Positions 8,085-15,488 of a stretch of 40,328 bases of DNA are shown here, piece by piece. Both the position numbers and the translations under genes were made by a program. Position 1 is the first letter of the stretch. Every line of letters begins with the position of its first letter. Below the pieces are notes generated by a model. It was given only the letters and a program-made list of their open reading frames with translations, was not told the origin of the DNA and ran no database searches. This DNA is from JAENVT01 sp031404635. GTDB lineage: Bacteria; Actinomycetota; Acidimicrobiia; Acidimicrobiales; Ilumatobacteraceae. The stretch is from assembly GCA_031404635.1 (NCBI GenBank), contig JANNHY010000033.1:1-40328 (forward strand), read 5' to 3'.

Positions 8085-8102
8085 TGTCAGCGGTTTGTCA
8101 AC
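8085..8102 (+). repeat. Isolated TGTCAGCGGTTTGTCAAC repeat, possible fossil element end
   Basis: This is a one-mismatch copy of the 18-bp repeat that otherwise borders att sites. A G/C-rich segment at 8015-8080 precedes it, but no clear tRNA 3' end remains. It lies between the McrBC-like module and the VWA/MoxR module, so E1 may be two old elements fused after loss of the att between them. Confidence 0.4.
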
Positions 8103-8940
8103 GGAAATTCGAAGTGCCAAGTCGCCGTGGGAGAACGTGGCGATCGACCACGGAGCTCGGGCGACGCCGCGTTGTGGCGGCGCGCGGCGCGACGTGCGGG
8201 TCGACTCGGAGTCGCCATCCGCACTGGCGTGAGCCCGACGGAACGCGCGTGTGGGCGGTCGAGGGGGCTAAAGGTGCGTCGCATCCCGAGTCGGACTGGA
8301 ACGGCTCGACTGGTCGATCCGGCGGTCGCCCGATCGACGCAGGATCCAACGACAACCGCAGTGCGAAGGCTGGCTCCCCGAGCGGCCTCCGTGGTGTCGG
8401 CTTGCGTGTGGGCACGATCAGCGGGGAGTCGGGGTTGCGTCGGTCTATGTCCTGGGTCCGCCCGTCAGAGCCGCCCATCCCCATCGCGATCATCCACTGC
8501 TGTTCAAGCGAGCTCCGCTTCTGGTAGCCAACCGGTTCCCACAATTCGCCGAGCGTCATTGCTGCCCACGGGTCTGGCTGCCGGGCAAGGACTGCGGCAA
8601 CTTTCCGATCGCCCCCGTCTGGTCCGCCCCAGTCAGCCGTCGCCTTGGGTTTCACCTGCCGGGGCTTGCGGGCGAACCGCCGAGCGGCCTGCTTGGAGTG
8701 CTTCCACAACTCATCGACCGGCTTCTGCGACAGACGATCCCACGCCGGCGGCCAGCCGCTTGCCTTGAGGTCCGCGAGTTCCTCGGTTGTCAGCAGTTGC
8801 TCCAAAGTCGTGGCGCCCTTGCAGATGTGGGTCGAGGTCTGTGAGCCACGCAGGGTCGTCGGGGGCACGAGTCGTGAGGACTTGATGGCGGTCCTCCGAC
8901 GCCCACCGAGGGTGATCGATCTATCTGAGCGGTGCTCCAT
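8098..8940 (-). CDS. Hypothetical protein downstream of the VWA operon
   Basis: This is an open frame on the same strand as, and just downstream of, the VWA/metallopeptidase gene. Its middle part (about 8440-8840) reads like a real protein, with ELADLKASGWPPAWDRL, PVDELWKHSKQAARRFA and WAAMTLGELWEPVGY. The final third, after about 8400, is low-complexity Arg/Pro-rich and may be read-through into the repeat region at 8085. I set the start at an internal ATG (8940), because codons further upstream overlap the VWA gene. No family is recognised. It may be a fourth component of the TPR/MoxR/VWA operon. Confidence 0.4.
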   Translation of the reverse strand: MEHRSDRSITLGGRRRTAIKSSRLVPPTTLRGSQTSTHICKGATTLEQLLTTEELADLKASGWPPAWDRLSQKPVDELWKHSKQAARRFARKPRQVKPKATADWGGPDGGDRKVAAVLARQPDPWAAMTLGELWEPVGYQKRSSLEQQWMIAMGMGGSDGRTQDIDRRNPDSPLIVPTRKPTPRRPLGEPAFALRLSLDPASIGRPPDRPVEPFQSDSGCDAPLAPSTAHTRVPSGSRQCGWRLRVDPHVAPRAATTRRRPSSVVDRHVLPRRLGTSNFR

Positions 8941-8981
8941 TCCTCTCGACGTAGCGGATCTGAGTCGCAGCCGGTCGGCAG

Positions 8982-10148
8982 TCACCCCAGGTCCGAGATG
9001 CGGACCGTGGTCGCCCACTCGGGACCGGTGGGACCGTCTCCGACGACGATCACAAGCTGTCGCGCGCGACTGGGCGACAGCGGCGGCCACGGGGTATACC
9101 CGTCAGTAATCGTGATCACGACCGTCGCAGCGGGCTTGAGGTTCGCTGCCGCGGCCAACCCGATGCCGAGGTTGGTGCCACCGCCCCCGATGACTTCGAA
9201 GTCGGAGAGCTTTCGGACGTTGCGGGTGACGACAGCGTTGACGTCACACGCGACGACGTCAACGGGCTGATGATCCATCGCGAGGATTGATTGGAGTTCG
9301 GTGAGCGCGACGGAGAGGAGGCGACTGTTCATGGAGCCGGAGGTGTCGATCACGACCGCAAGTCGGGCGTCGGGCCGAACCATCGCTGGCCGCACAACCT
9401 GGTCCGTGTGTCTGGCGCGTCGCGATCGGCGGGCGTACGAGTAGTCGGCCTGACCGATCGTGGACGTACGTGCCCTGGTGTAGGCGCGCCGAAGTTGGCG
9501 TCTCCAGTGCACCTGTGTGTGCGTGCTCGCCTCGGCCCATCGCCGGAGCCCAACGGGAGCCGAGCCGGCGGCCTTCACGGCTGCAGCTACTTCGTGGACA
9601 ACCTGTTCGATGTCCAGCTCGTCCATACCTGGTGGTTCGCGTGAGTCACCGAGTTCCCAAGCGGGGGCGGCGCCACTTGCAGCACTTCCGCAACATGCCG
9701 TGTGGGCGTTGATGGGAAGGTGTTCGTAGTACCACTCGACGCTCTTTCCCGTCGGGAGACCGAACTTCGGAGGCTGAAGTGAGCCCTCCGGCAACCGCAC
9801 ATGTGCGGCTGTGAGGTCGTCGTTGATCTCGAGGTCGCCGGCGACGTTCCAGAGTTGAGGGTCTGCCCGTTGGTCATTGCACCGGTCGTGATGGTGGCGG
9901 ACAAGGTGCATGCTCTCGTGGAGAAGAGTACCCGCCAATTCCTCGGTGTTCCAGCGGTCGAGGATCTCAGGGTCGACGTAAACGCGCGCTCGTGCGTCGC
10001 ATCCCATCGTGCCTATTCCTGGACGTGCGACCCACGTCATTCTCATCAGCAACGCGGCGAAGTACGGCATCTGCGACAGCGCCCGCAAGCGCGCTCTGGC
10101 GAGTACGGAGAGTTCCTCGCTGTTGAGGGTGTGGTGCCCGCCGTTCAT
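8982..10148 (-). CDS. VWA-like protein with N-terminal metallopeptidase domain (DUF2201 type)
   Basis: This protein has 388 residues and two domains. Residues ~1-150 carry HESMH at 77-81, an HExxH zinc motif, followed by WNVAGDLEIND, as in the putative metallopeptidase domain of DUF2201 proteins. Residues ~255-388 are a von Willebrand A-like domain with the metal-ion-dependent adhesion motif DTSGSM at 268-273 and a later GGGGTNLG. Such proteins work with MoxR-type AAA+ ATPases as chaperone or activation modules and occur in bacterial conflict systems. The start overlaps the MoxR stop by four bases (ATGA at 10145-10148). Presumably the ATPase remodels this protein or its clients; the target is unknown. 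Confidence 0.8.
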   Translation of the reverse strand: MNGGHHTLNSEELSVLARARLRALSQMPYFAALLMRMTWVARPGIGTMGCDARARVYVDPEILDRWNTEELAGTLLHESMHLVRHHHDRCNDQRADPQLWNVAGDLEINDDLTAAHVRLPEGSLQPPKFGLPTGKSVEWYYEHLPINAHTACCGSAASGAAPAWELGDSREPPGMDELDIEQVVHEVAAAVKAAGSAPVGLRRWAEASTHTQVHWRRQLRRAYTRARTSTIGQADYSYARRSRRARHTDQVVRPAMVRPDARLAVVIDTSGSMNSRLLSVALTELQSILAMDHQPVDVVACDVNAVVTRNVRKLSDFEVIGGGGTNLGIGLAAAANLKPAATVVITITDGYTPWPPLSPSRARQLVIVVGDGPTGPEWATTVRISDLG

Positions 10149-11227
10149 GCTGCGCTACCCATTTGGGCCGCGACGCTCTTCAACTGATTCGTCACGCGCG
10201 CTCCGGCGGGCATCTGAGTGATCGCGGGTCGGAACAACCAGACGACGAGATCGCCGAACCCTTTGTCGCTGCTCAAGGCGGCGATCTCCCACAACGAGAC
10301 CCAGCGCTCGCTCGAGGGTCGTGCGATGAAGTTGTCGACCACGGCGGCCAGGATGGCCATGACGCGGTCCGGTCGGTGATGGTCGAGGTGTTCGCCAATG
10401 GCTGCTGGGGTCTCGAGTAACGCCTCCGGGTTGGGCAGGTCGAGCTGCCGCCGGTAGGACCAGAACTCGGCTGCCGCACCGAAACCGACCACCCCCGCAA
10501 GGAGTATCGTGGTCACGTCGTCGTCGGCGCCGGCGTGCTCTGCGGTACTTCCCAGCCTTGCCGCCATCTCCCAGGTACGAGGTGTTGGGTAGCCTCCAGT
10601 CGTCCCAGGCTCCGGCGGTGTCAGGATCATGGACGGTCTCGCCGTGATGAAGCCAGCGACACACGCCCGCCACCGTCGTTCAACGTTGTGGGCGTTGTCG
10701 GGTCGGCGAACCGTGGTCGGGGTTGCCCACTGGCCGAGGAGGCCCGAAGCGAATTTGTCCGCATGCGCTCGCACTTCTATGTGGCAAAACCGAGATCTGA
10801 CAGGCGGTTCGAGGTCGTAGCCACCGCAATCGACCGCATCGTTGTAGGCGGCGACGATCCGGACGTGCGGCTCCAACGTCAGATCGCCGACCACCCGCTC
10901 GAGTACTACACGCAGCATCGCGGACTGTGTGGCCGGGCTCGCTGCGGTCAGTTCGTCGAGTAGCACGATCGCTCCGCCCGTTGCTGCGTTGGCTCGCACT
11001 GCCCACGCGGGTGGTGCGAGCCGAACGTTGCCGTCGGCCTGGATAATCGGCAGCCCGGCGAAGTCGCTCGGCTCCCTGAGCGAACCGATCACGACCTCAA
11101 GGTGGTACCCGAGCGATTCTGCCAACAAGCGGACGAGCGACGACTTTCCGACTCCCGGCGGCCCGCGGAGGGCGACCGGCACGTCCGCCTCCACTCCGAC
11201 AGCCAGAGCATCGAGCGTCGCGCTCAC
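10145..11227 (-). CDS. MoxR-like AAA+ ATPase
   Basis: This is a 360-residue AAA+ ATPase. It has Walker A GPPGVGKS (22-29), Walker B AIVLLDE (86-92), a sensor-1 region VAAYND near residue 130 and an Arg-finger-like PPVRSRF. The layout is that of the MoxR/RavA-like clade with a short C-terminal lid and an extra helical tail. It sits between a TPR-like gene and the VWA/metallopeptidase gene, overlapping each by four bases (GTGA at 11224-11227, ATGA at 10145-10148). That tight coupling and the MoxR-VWA pairing imply one ATP-driven complex. The client is unknown. Confidence 0.8.
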   Translation of the reverse strand: MSATLDALAVGVEADVPVALRGPPGVGKSSLVRLLAESLGYHLEVVIGSLREPSDFAGLPIIQADGNVRLAPPAWAVRANAATGGAIVLLDELTAASPATQSAMLRVVLERVVGDLTLEPHVRIVAAYNDAVDCGGYDLEPPVRSRFCHIEVRAHADKFASGLLGQWATPTTVRRPDNAHNVERRWRACVAGFITARPSMILTPPEPGTTGGYPTPRTWEMAARLGSTAEHAGADDDVTTILLAGVVGFGAAAEFWSYRRQLDLPNPEALLETPAAIGEHLDHHRPDRVMAILAAVVDNFIARPSSERWVSLWEIAALSSDKGFGDLVVWLFRPAITQMPAGARVTNQLKSVAAQMGSAA

Positions 11228-12240
11228 TTGGTCACCGCGTTGTCGTCAACCCAGCTACGGACCAGCAGACCGCGCCGATCTGCGATTCTCACCCGGCTGA
11301 GCGTCAGTTCGGCGAGGTCTCGCCGCCCGGCGAGTGTCAGCGCCTCCGCGGCCATTTCCTCGGCGTAGCGCAGATAGTCGCTCCCGCGTCCCGGAGGGGC
11401 GATGCGAAGCTTGTAGGCGAGGATGATGGCGTCAAAGAAGTTGTGCAGTTGAAACCCGGCGTTGGCGAAGGCCCGACGGCTGGTCCAGGCTGAGTAGTCG
11501 TTCGGCTTGACAGCTAGACCAAGGCAGGCGTTCTCGAACGCGTTTCGGTACGTACCGAGGTCGCCGAGGCTTGCCGCCTTGCAGTTGTACGCTGCCGAGT
11601 TCGGTCCGTGCTCGAGCACTGCGTCGCAGGCCTCGATCGCGGCGCGGGGATCGGAGAAGTTCCGTCGGCGGACGGCCGCTGCTGCGACCTCGGCGTAGGC
11701 GCCATTCCCGGTACCCGTCAAGGCTTTGGCAATTGCTTCGGCGACATGGAGCGCTCCGCCGAGCGACAGCTCGCGGGCGAGTTCCCATGGCTTGCTCGGC
11801 GTGCCGGCCGACATCGCGCGCAACTCGCGCTTAATGATCTCGGCGCGTCGATGGGCTTGGGCGAAGGGGCAGTCGAGGGCGTTCGGTTTGCGGCTCCCAA
11901 AGTCGATTGCCACGAGCTCGGCAAGGATCAGGGCGTCGTCCAGTTGCTGCGGGATGAGCGCGAGGTCTGCCACAGTTTTCGGGTCGCTCACCTGGGCGAG
12001 CGCTGCTCCGAGCACGAGACGGTCCCGGCTGCGGCCCACGGGCGTGGCCGTCGCCGTGCGCAGGTACACCGTGGTCGCCGAGAAGATCCCCTTCATGTCT
12101 CCGCGGACCTCGGCGTCGTACAACGCGGCAGAGAACTCAGGTCCGTTGTCGCGGGCGAGGCGTTCGAGCCGGTCAGGGTCGACTTCTCGTGTGACTCGGG
12201 TGGGCAAATTCAGTTCGGTGTGGGGGTCGATGTGGAACAT
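11224..12240 (-). CDS. TPR-like helical repeat protein, first gene of the MoxR-VWA operon
   Basis: This 338-residue all-helical protein contains TPR-like repeats around residues 190-290 (AYAEVAAAAVRRRNFSDPR, NSAAYNCKAASLGDLGTYR, DYSAWTSRRAFANAGF). The N-terminal ~150 residues are unassigned. It starts at an ATG and ends in a GTGA overlap with the MoxR-like gene, so the three genes are translationally coupled. TPR scaffolds often act as sensors or adaptors in MoxR-VWA conflict modules; that role is inferred from context. The promoter should lie in the ~220 bases shared with the divergent winged-helix gene at 12460. Confidence 0.65.
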   Translation of the reverse strand: MFHIDPHTELNLPTRVTREVDPDRLERLARDNGPEFSAALYDAEVRGDMKGIFSATTVYLRTATATPVGRSRDRLVLGAALAQVSDPKTVADLALIPQQLDDALILAELVAIDFGSRKPNALDCPFAQAHRRAEIIKRELRAMSAGTPSKPWELARELSLGGALHVAEAIAKALTGTGNGAYAEVAAAAVRRRNFSDPRAAIEACDAVLEHGPNSAAYNCKAASLGDLGTYRNAFENACLGLAVKPNDYSAWTSRRAFANAGFQLHNFFDAIILAYKLRIAPPGRGSDYLRYAEEMAAEALTLAGRRDLAELTLSRVRIADRRGLLVRSWVDDNAVTK

Positions 12241-12372
12241 CGGTGATACTTCCTGTCTGCACCCGGCGGGTGCTCGGCAGGAAGTATGCGTTTGAATTCA
12301 GGGCTGCAATTGGCGCGACCTGGGCAAACGCAGCGATCTAGCCCGTCAGGAGATCAGTGGAGTCGGGAGCAC

Positions 12373-12386
12373 AAACCGATAGGTTT
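12373..12386. promoter_or_regulatory. Inverted repeat AAACC-GATA-GGTTT between divergent genes
   Basis: A perfect 5-bp inverted repeat with a 4-bp centre lies in the 220-bp gap between the TPR-like gene (minus) and the winged-helix gene (plus). It is followed by a CCTATATAGG word close to the plus gene's start. It could be an operator for the adjacent winged-helix protein. Weak evidence. Confidence 0.35.
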
Positions 12387-12459
12387 AGCTTAGAAATCTG
12401 TGGGACCGTAGCCCTTTGGCGTTCGGGCACTCCTGCATACCTATATAGGAGATAACCAG

Positions 12460-13353
12460 ATGGAAAGACAAGAGGATCGGGCCCCGCCGGAGCCATCCGC
12501 CGGACAAGCCGAGCAGAAAAAAGTTCATGCGAGTGTCGCGCACGCCGAGCACGATCCGATGACGCTGATCCGTCAGTGGGCCGCACGCACCGGCCCAGCA
12601 AGGAAGGGTGCCCGGCTCGACCCCCGCTTGATTTACCGTCCGGCCAGCGGTGAGGCCCCTGCGCTCTACGACCTAGCGATCGGCAGCGGTGGCGCCGGCG
12701 GTGGGGTTCGGGTCAAAGTGTACTTGTCGCTGTTGCTTGCCGTGAGCCCCCGCGACCGCGAGAAGGGCACGACTTTCACCCCTGACCCAGAACGGTGGGC
12801 GGAAATGATGCTGCTCGCGGATCCCCCGGGTGGCGGCGCGGAGCGTATCCGCAATGCCCTGCGTTGGCTGCACACGCAGCACTACATCACCCGGGCGGGG
12901 GGAAGCGTCACAGTCAATCATCAACTGTCGGTGCGCGGCGAGGTCAAGGATTACATCGATCCGTACGACGACGAGAAGACATATTGCAACGTACCGATCT
13001 CGCTGTGGCGCCAAGGGTGGCTGCCGTTGCTGACGGCCAGCGAATTGATGGCCCTCATCGTCTTGCTGCAACTACAACAAGAGCAGCTTCGAGAGCACGG
13101 CAAAGACAACCTCGTCGACCTGTATGCCAAAGACCGGAACAAGCGTTTCGGTTTCACGGACGAGACCTGGCTCAAAGGCGTCGCGGGGCTGATGGCTCTC
13201 GGAGTGATCACCGACCGCGAGACGTTCGACAAGCGCCCCGACGAGTGGTCACTAGCTGAGGTCGCGTGGCGATACGAACTCGACGTGGCAGTTTTCGACA
13301 CACCGCCGGCGGCGAAGCTCATCGACAACGTCTTGCGCGAGGGGCACCGATGA
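12460..13353 (+). CDS. Winged-helix DNA-binding protein, replication-initiator-like
   Basis: The protein has 297 residues. After a charged ~30-residue N-terminus comes a region with VYLSLLLAV, RIRNALRWLHTQHYI and HQLSVRGEV. This resembles the winged-helix arrangement of plasmid or phage Rep-type proteins. A second helical region (LTASELMALIVLLQLQ, WLKGVAGLMALGVI) looks like a further winged helix. A good AGGAG site precedes the ATG at 12460. It is divergent from the TPR/MoxR/VWA operon and near the right end of E1. It may be an element replication or regulatory protein. I do not recognise a specific family, so the function is tentative. Confidence 0.55.
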   Translation: MERQEDRAPPEPSAGQAEQKKVHASVAHAEHDPMTLIRQWAARTGPARKGARLDPRLIYRPASGEAPALYDLAIGSGGAGGGVRVKVYLSLLLAVSPRDREKGTTFTPDPERWAEMMLLADPPGGGAERIRNALRWLHTQHYITRAGGSVTVNHQLSVRGEVKDYIDPYDDEKTYCNVPISLWRQGWLPLLTASELMALIVLLQLQQEQLREHGKDNLVDLYAKDRNKRFGFTDETWLKGVAGLMALGVITDRETFDKRPDEWSLAEVAWRYELDVAVFDTPPAAKLIDNVLREGHR

Positions 13354-13714
13354 TTTCGGAGGGCTCGCTCATACTGGCTTCGTCATGGTGATCGAGCGTC
13401 GTGGTGGTCGGCGCTCGACTGCTGTTCGTCAGCCGTCGACTGCCGGCGTCGATTGTTGTCCCAGATGAGCGAACCGCGGTCGAGTGGACGCGGGCAGTCC
13501 AATACCTACGGGCGCTGACGAGAGCTACCGGCCCCAGCGGTCGCCGCGATCTGCGTGCGACGGCTCGGATAAATGACGGTCGGCGGCCCAATGTTCCTCC
13601 CAGCCGTGCGGGAAACTGTCACGATTGTCCGTGCACCTGAACCGGCAGGATAGGAGGTCGTGCCCGGATCCAGTCTGCGCCCGTAGGCATTGGTGGGTAG
13701 GGCCGATCGCGGCC
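13354..13714. other. Decayed element-end sequence, no gene
   Basis: No convincing gene is seen. Bases about 13400-13570 show patchy similarity to the element-end block at 1400-1560, for example CCAGATGAGC, a TACGGGCGCTGACGAGAGC-like word and a CCGGC...GGTCGCCGCG region. This suggests a degraded copy of the same non-coding block just ahead of the right end of E1. Confidence 0.4.
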
Positions 13715-13852
13715 TGTCAACGGTTTGTCAACGTGAATCGCACCCACATCCGCCGATGAGCACCGACGAGCGCCGACCGAAGACAAACAAAATCGTGCGC
13801 TGAGCAGGACTGACGCGGTCCAGCGCATACCAACGCGGACGATGACCGGCGT
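13715..13852 (+). repeat. E1 right-end block: TGTCAAC direct repeat plus ~120 bp conserved spacer
   Basis: It starts with the 18-bp repeat at 13715-13732 and runs to att2. The same 138-bp block, with minor changes, precedes att4 (24156-24293). More divergent versions precede att6 and att7. The shared words include CACCGACGAGCGCCGACCGA, GCTGAGCAGGAC and GACGATGACCGGCGTC. The E1 left end carries the same 18-bp repeat, so both ends of E1 match. Confidence 0.75.
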
Positions 13853-13898
13853 CCTCATAACCCGAAGGTCGCAGGTTCAAATCCTGCCCCCGCCACCA
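13853..13898 (+). repeat. att2: 3' half of tRNA-Met(CAT)
   Basis: The tRNA fragment is the same as at 1258, from the anticodon loop to CCA. It lacks a 5' half; the preceding bases belong to the conserved element-end block. It separates E1 from the small element E2. Confidence 0.9.
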
Positions 13899-13900
13899 AG

Positions 13901-13936
13901 AAAGCCCAGGTAGATCGCGAGATCTACCAGGGCTTT
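13901..13936 (+). terminator. Hairpin terminator after att2
   Basis: AAAGCCC-A-GGTAGATC pairs with GATCTACC-A-GGGCTTT around a GCGA loop, with a single A/A mismatch and a T-rich end. A sister copy follows att6 at 35933-35968. It differs completely from the terminators after att1 and att3. Confidence 0.75.
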
Positions 13937-13966
13937 ATCGTTCATCGGCGACGCGGTCAGCTCGTC

Positions 13967-13984
13967 ATGTACCACGCATGTACC
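13967..13984 (+). repeat. ATGTACC direct repeat, left end of E2
   Basis: Two ATGTACC words begin at 13967 and 13978, an 11-bp period. A matching pair lies at the other end of E2 (14932 and 14943), and a triplet lies right of att6. This is a different repeat family from the TGTCAAC sites but has the same spacing and the same position relative to att. Confidence 0.65.
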
Positions 13985-14204
13985 AACGGCCTTCTCGAAA
14001 CCCCTGGTCATCGACTCGCTGTCTATGGATGTCGGGTTTGCCCGATGGTCGCGGATTGCTCGAGGTGGGACGGACTGCGGTGGACACGGTGGCCGCTCGA
14101 AGATGTCGGTGAACGGTGCCACGACGTTCGGTTGCCAATCACGCCACGGCCTTGGTTTCCGATGACGGCACGGTGGGGAACGGTGCGGCGGTAGTCTGCG
14201 GAGC

Positions 14205-14390
14205 ATGAGGGCAGATCTCGTCGAACGCTTCCGGGGCCGCTGGGTGGCACTGGACGACGCGGGGGACGTGGTCGCGGACTCCGAAGAGCTCGGCTCGCTG
14301 CTCGAGCGTCTCGAGGCAGCGGGCGTGCATGCGCACACAGTGCAACGCGTGCCGGGTGCGGACGATCCGTTGTTCGTCGGGCTGGGCTGA
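14205..14390 (+). CDS. Small DUF5678-like protein, first gene of E2
   Basis: This 61-residue protein reads WVALDDAGDVVADSEELGSL, then a helix, then RVPGADDPLFVGLG. That is the pattern of DUF5678-type small proteins: a WVAL opening, a D/S-E-L helix and a VP..G.P.F.G end. It lies 13 bases before the protease gene on the same strand, so the two are very probably one operon. These two genes are the entire cargo of the 1.2-kb element E2. The function is unknown; a role as partner or inhibitor of the protease is inferred only from pairing. Confidence 0.6.
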   Translation: MRADLVERFRGRWVALDDAGDVVADSEELGSLLERLEAAGVHAHTVQRVPGADDPLFVGLG

Positions 14391-14403
14391 CCCGCCGTCG
14401 TCG

Positions 14404-14862
14404 ATGCCTGGCACCTGGGTCTACGCCCATCAAGACCTCGGGGAGCCAGTTCACGTCGACGGCTCAGCGATCCTGCGCCCTGTCGTGCCGCTGGTTGTCG
14501 CATCTGAACTGCCGGCGGTGCTCGGTGTGTTGGATTCCGGCTCGCCGATCTCGATTGCGAACGCCGATCTGTTCACGTGGCTGGGAGTCGACATCGATTC
14601 CGACGAACCGCTGTACGAGATACCGCTGAGCGTCGGGGGAGGCTTCGAACGGACCCCCGTGTTTCGCGTCAGCCTGCAGCTCCGATCACCCGACGACGAT
14701 GCTGAGGCCGCGCCGTGGAGCCTCGACCTCGGGGCGCGCGGCCGATGGCGCTTGCCGTTCGCGGTGCTGCTCGGCCAACGCGGCTGGTTCGACGCGTTCC
14801 CAACCAGGATCGATGCAACCACATCGACCGTCGAACTCCACGCCGACGCGGCGTACGGCTGA
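14404..14862 (+). CDS. Retropepsin-like aspartic protease
   Basis: This 152-residue single-domain protein carries a retropepsin-type active-site motif, VLDSGSPISI, with the D-S-G triad at residues 44-46. Beta strands and an LLGQRGWFDAF flap/dimer-like segment follow near the C-terminus. Single-domain pepsins of this size act as dimers. The ATG at 14404 is 13 bases after the DUF5678-like gene. No signal peptide is visible, so a cytoplasmic role is expected. It could be the effector of a two-gene module with the small upstream protein, but proteolytic targets cannot be inferred from the sequence. Confidence 0.65.
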   Translation: MPGTWVYAHQDLGEPVHVDGSAILRPVVPLVVASELPAVLGVLDSGSPISIANADLFTWLGVDIDSDEPLYEIPLSVGGGFERTPVFRVSLQLRSPDDDAEAAPWSLDLGARGRWRLPFAVLLGQRGWFDAFPTRIDATTSTVELHADAAYG

Positions 14863-14931
14863 TTGCGAACCGCCCATCGGAGCGACAACCGACGAGACGT
14901 CACGCTGAGTGACCGTCGCCGCGGGCCGGTC

Positions 14932-14949
14932 ATGTACCAACGATGTACC
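14932..14949 (+). repeat. ATGTACC direct repeat, right end of E2
   Basis: ATGTACC words at 14932 and 14943 (11-bp period) mirror the pair at the left end of E2. The ~90 bases from here to att3 hold no gene and include GGTAAACC and two GAGCAGG words. Confidence 0.65.
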
Positions 14950-15041
14950 AGGACAGCGGTAAACCAAGGGGAGCAGCGGGGAGTCACGGGGAACGCGAAA
15001 TGGGTCCTGAGCAGGCAGAATGGCCGCTGAGCAGGTAGTCC

Positions 15042-15087
15042 GCTCATAACCCGAAGGTCGCAGGTTCAAATCCTGCCCCCGCCACCA
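15042..15087 (+). repeat. att3: 3' half of tRNA-Met(CAT)
   Basis: This is the same tRNA 3'-half sequence again, without a 5' half. It is followed after 7 bases by a different terminator and then by integrase sequence on the minus strand, the usual order at the integrase-proximal end of a tRNA-integrated element. Confidence 0.9.
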
Positions 15088-15094
15088 ATTGGGT

Positions 15095-15129
15095 GATGAA
15101 GACCCAGGTCAGCGACCTGGGTCTTCATC
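15095..15129 (+). terminator. Perfect hairpin after att3
   Basis: GATGAAGACCCAGGTC (15095-15110) pairs perfectly with 15114-15129 around an AGC loop. It probably acts as a bidirectional terminator for the restored tRNA and for the integrase gene reading toward it. Confidence 0.75.
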
Positions 15130-15152
15130 GTTGCCGGGGGTGTTCTCTCGGT

Positions 15153-15440
15153 TCAGGCGGTCTTCTTCCGGGCGTTCCTGCGATGTTCCACCGTGTGGGT
15201 CGCGTCCGTGGGAACGGGTGTGGCGAGACGCTCGATGGTGGTGGCGGCGTCGGCTTGCATGCCGGGCAGTAGGTGTTGGTAGGTCTGGATCGTGAAGGCG
15301 ATGTTGGCATGGCCGAGCCGTTCGCTGACGACCTTCACTGGGATGCCTTGTTGGATGAGCAGGCTGCCGTGGGTGTGGTTGGATCGGACCGAGGCGCGGT
15401 GCCAGCGTTTCGGCTGGTCCGTTTCCTCGGCCCGTCCTCC
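15153..15440 (-). pseudogene. int: Tyrosine recombinase (integrase) C-terminal remnant
   Basis: The C-terminus of a phage-type tyrosine recombinase is clear. It has NHTHGSLLIQQGIPVKVV, then ERLGHANIAFTIQTYQHLL with GH and the catalytic Tyr in TYQHLLPGMQ, then a Lys/Arg-rich tail. The residues that should precede NHTHGS (the conserved D-L-R of box II and everything N-terminal) are missing. The frame instead runs into group II intron sequence at about 15430. The fragment points toward att3 from its right side, the normal integrase position. The gene was interrupted by an intron and then lost its 5' part. Confidence 0.8.
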
Positions 15441-15474
15441 GAACCGGACGTGCGGCTTCCGTCGCATCCGGCTC
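15441..15474 (-). ncRNA. Group II intron domain V
   Basis: Read on the minus strand, GAGCCGGATGCGACGGAAG followed by CCGCACGTCCGGTTC forms the 34-nt domain V hairpin typical of bacterial group II introns. It has a GAGC start, a GAAG-type loop and a bulge. It lies just downstream of the intron-encoded reverse transcriptase remnant and just upstream of the integrase remnant. Domain VI and the 3' splice site should lie within the next ~50 bases. The 5' part of the intron is absent. Confidence 0.7.
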
Positions 15475-15488
15475 TCCACAGGTTCATG

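Noticed and set aside
7965..8768. Long plus-strand open frame of 267 codons
   Set aside because: Arg/Ser/Pro-rich with no domain, crosses the end-repeat at 8085 and is antisense to a more protein-like minus-strand frame; typical GC-rich shadow.
13619..13858. Minus-strand frame with VDKPLTG recurring near several att sites
   Set aside because: The recurrence follows from the conserved non-coding end block (TGTCAAC repeat and spacer); the frame runs into unrelated sequence at each copy and has no start signal.
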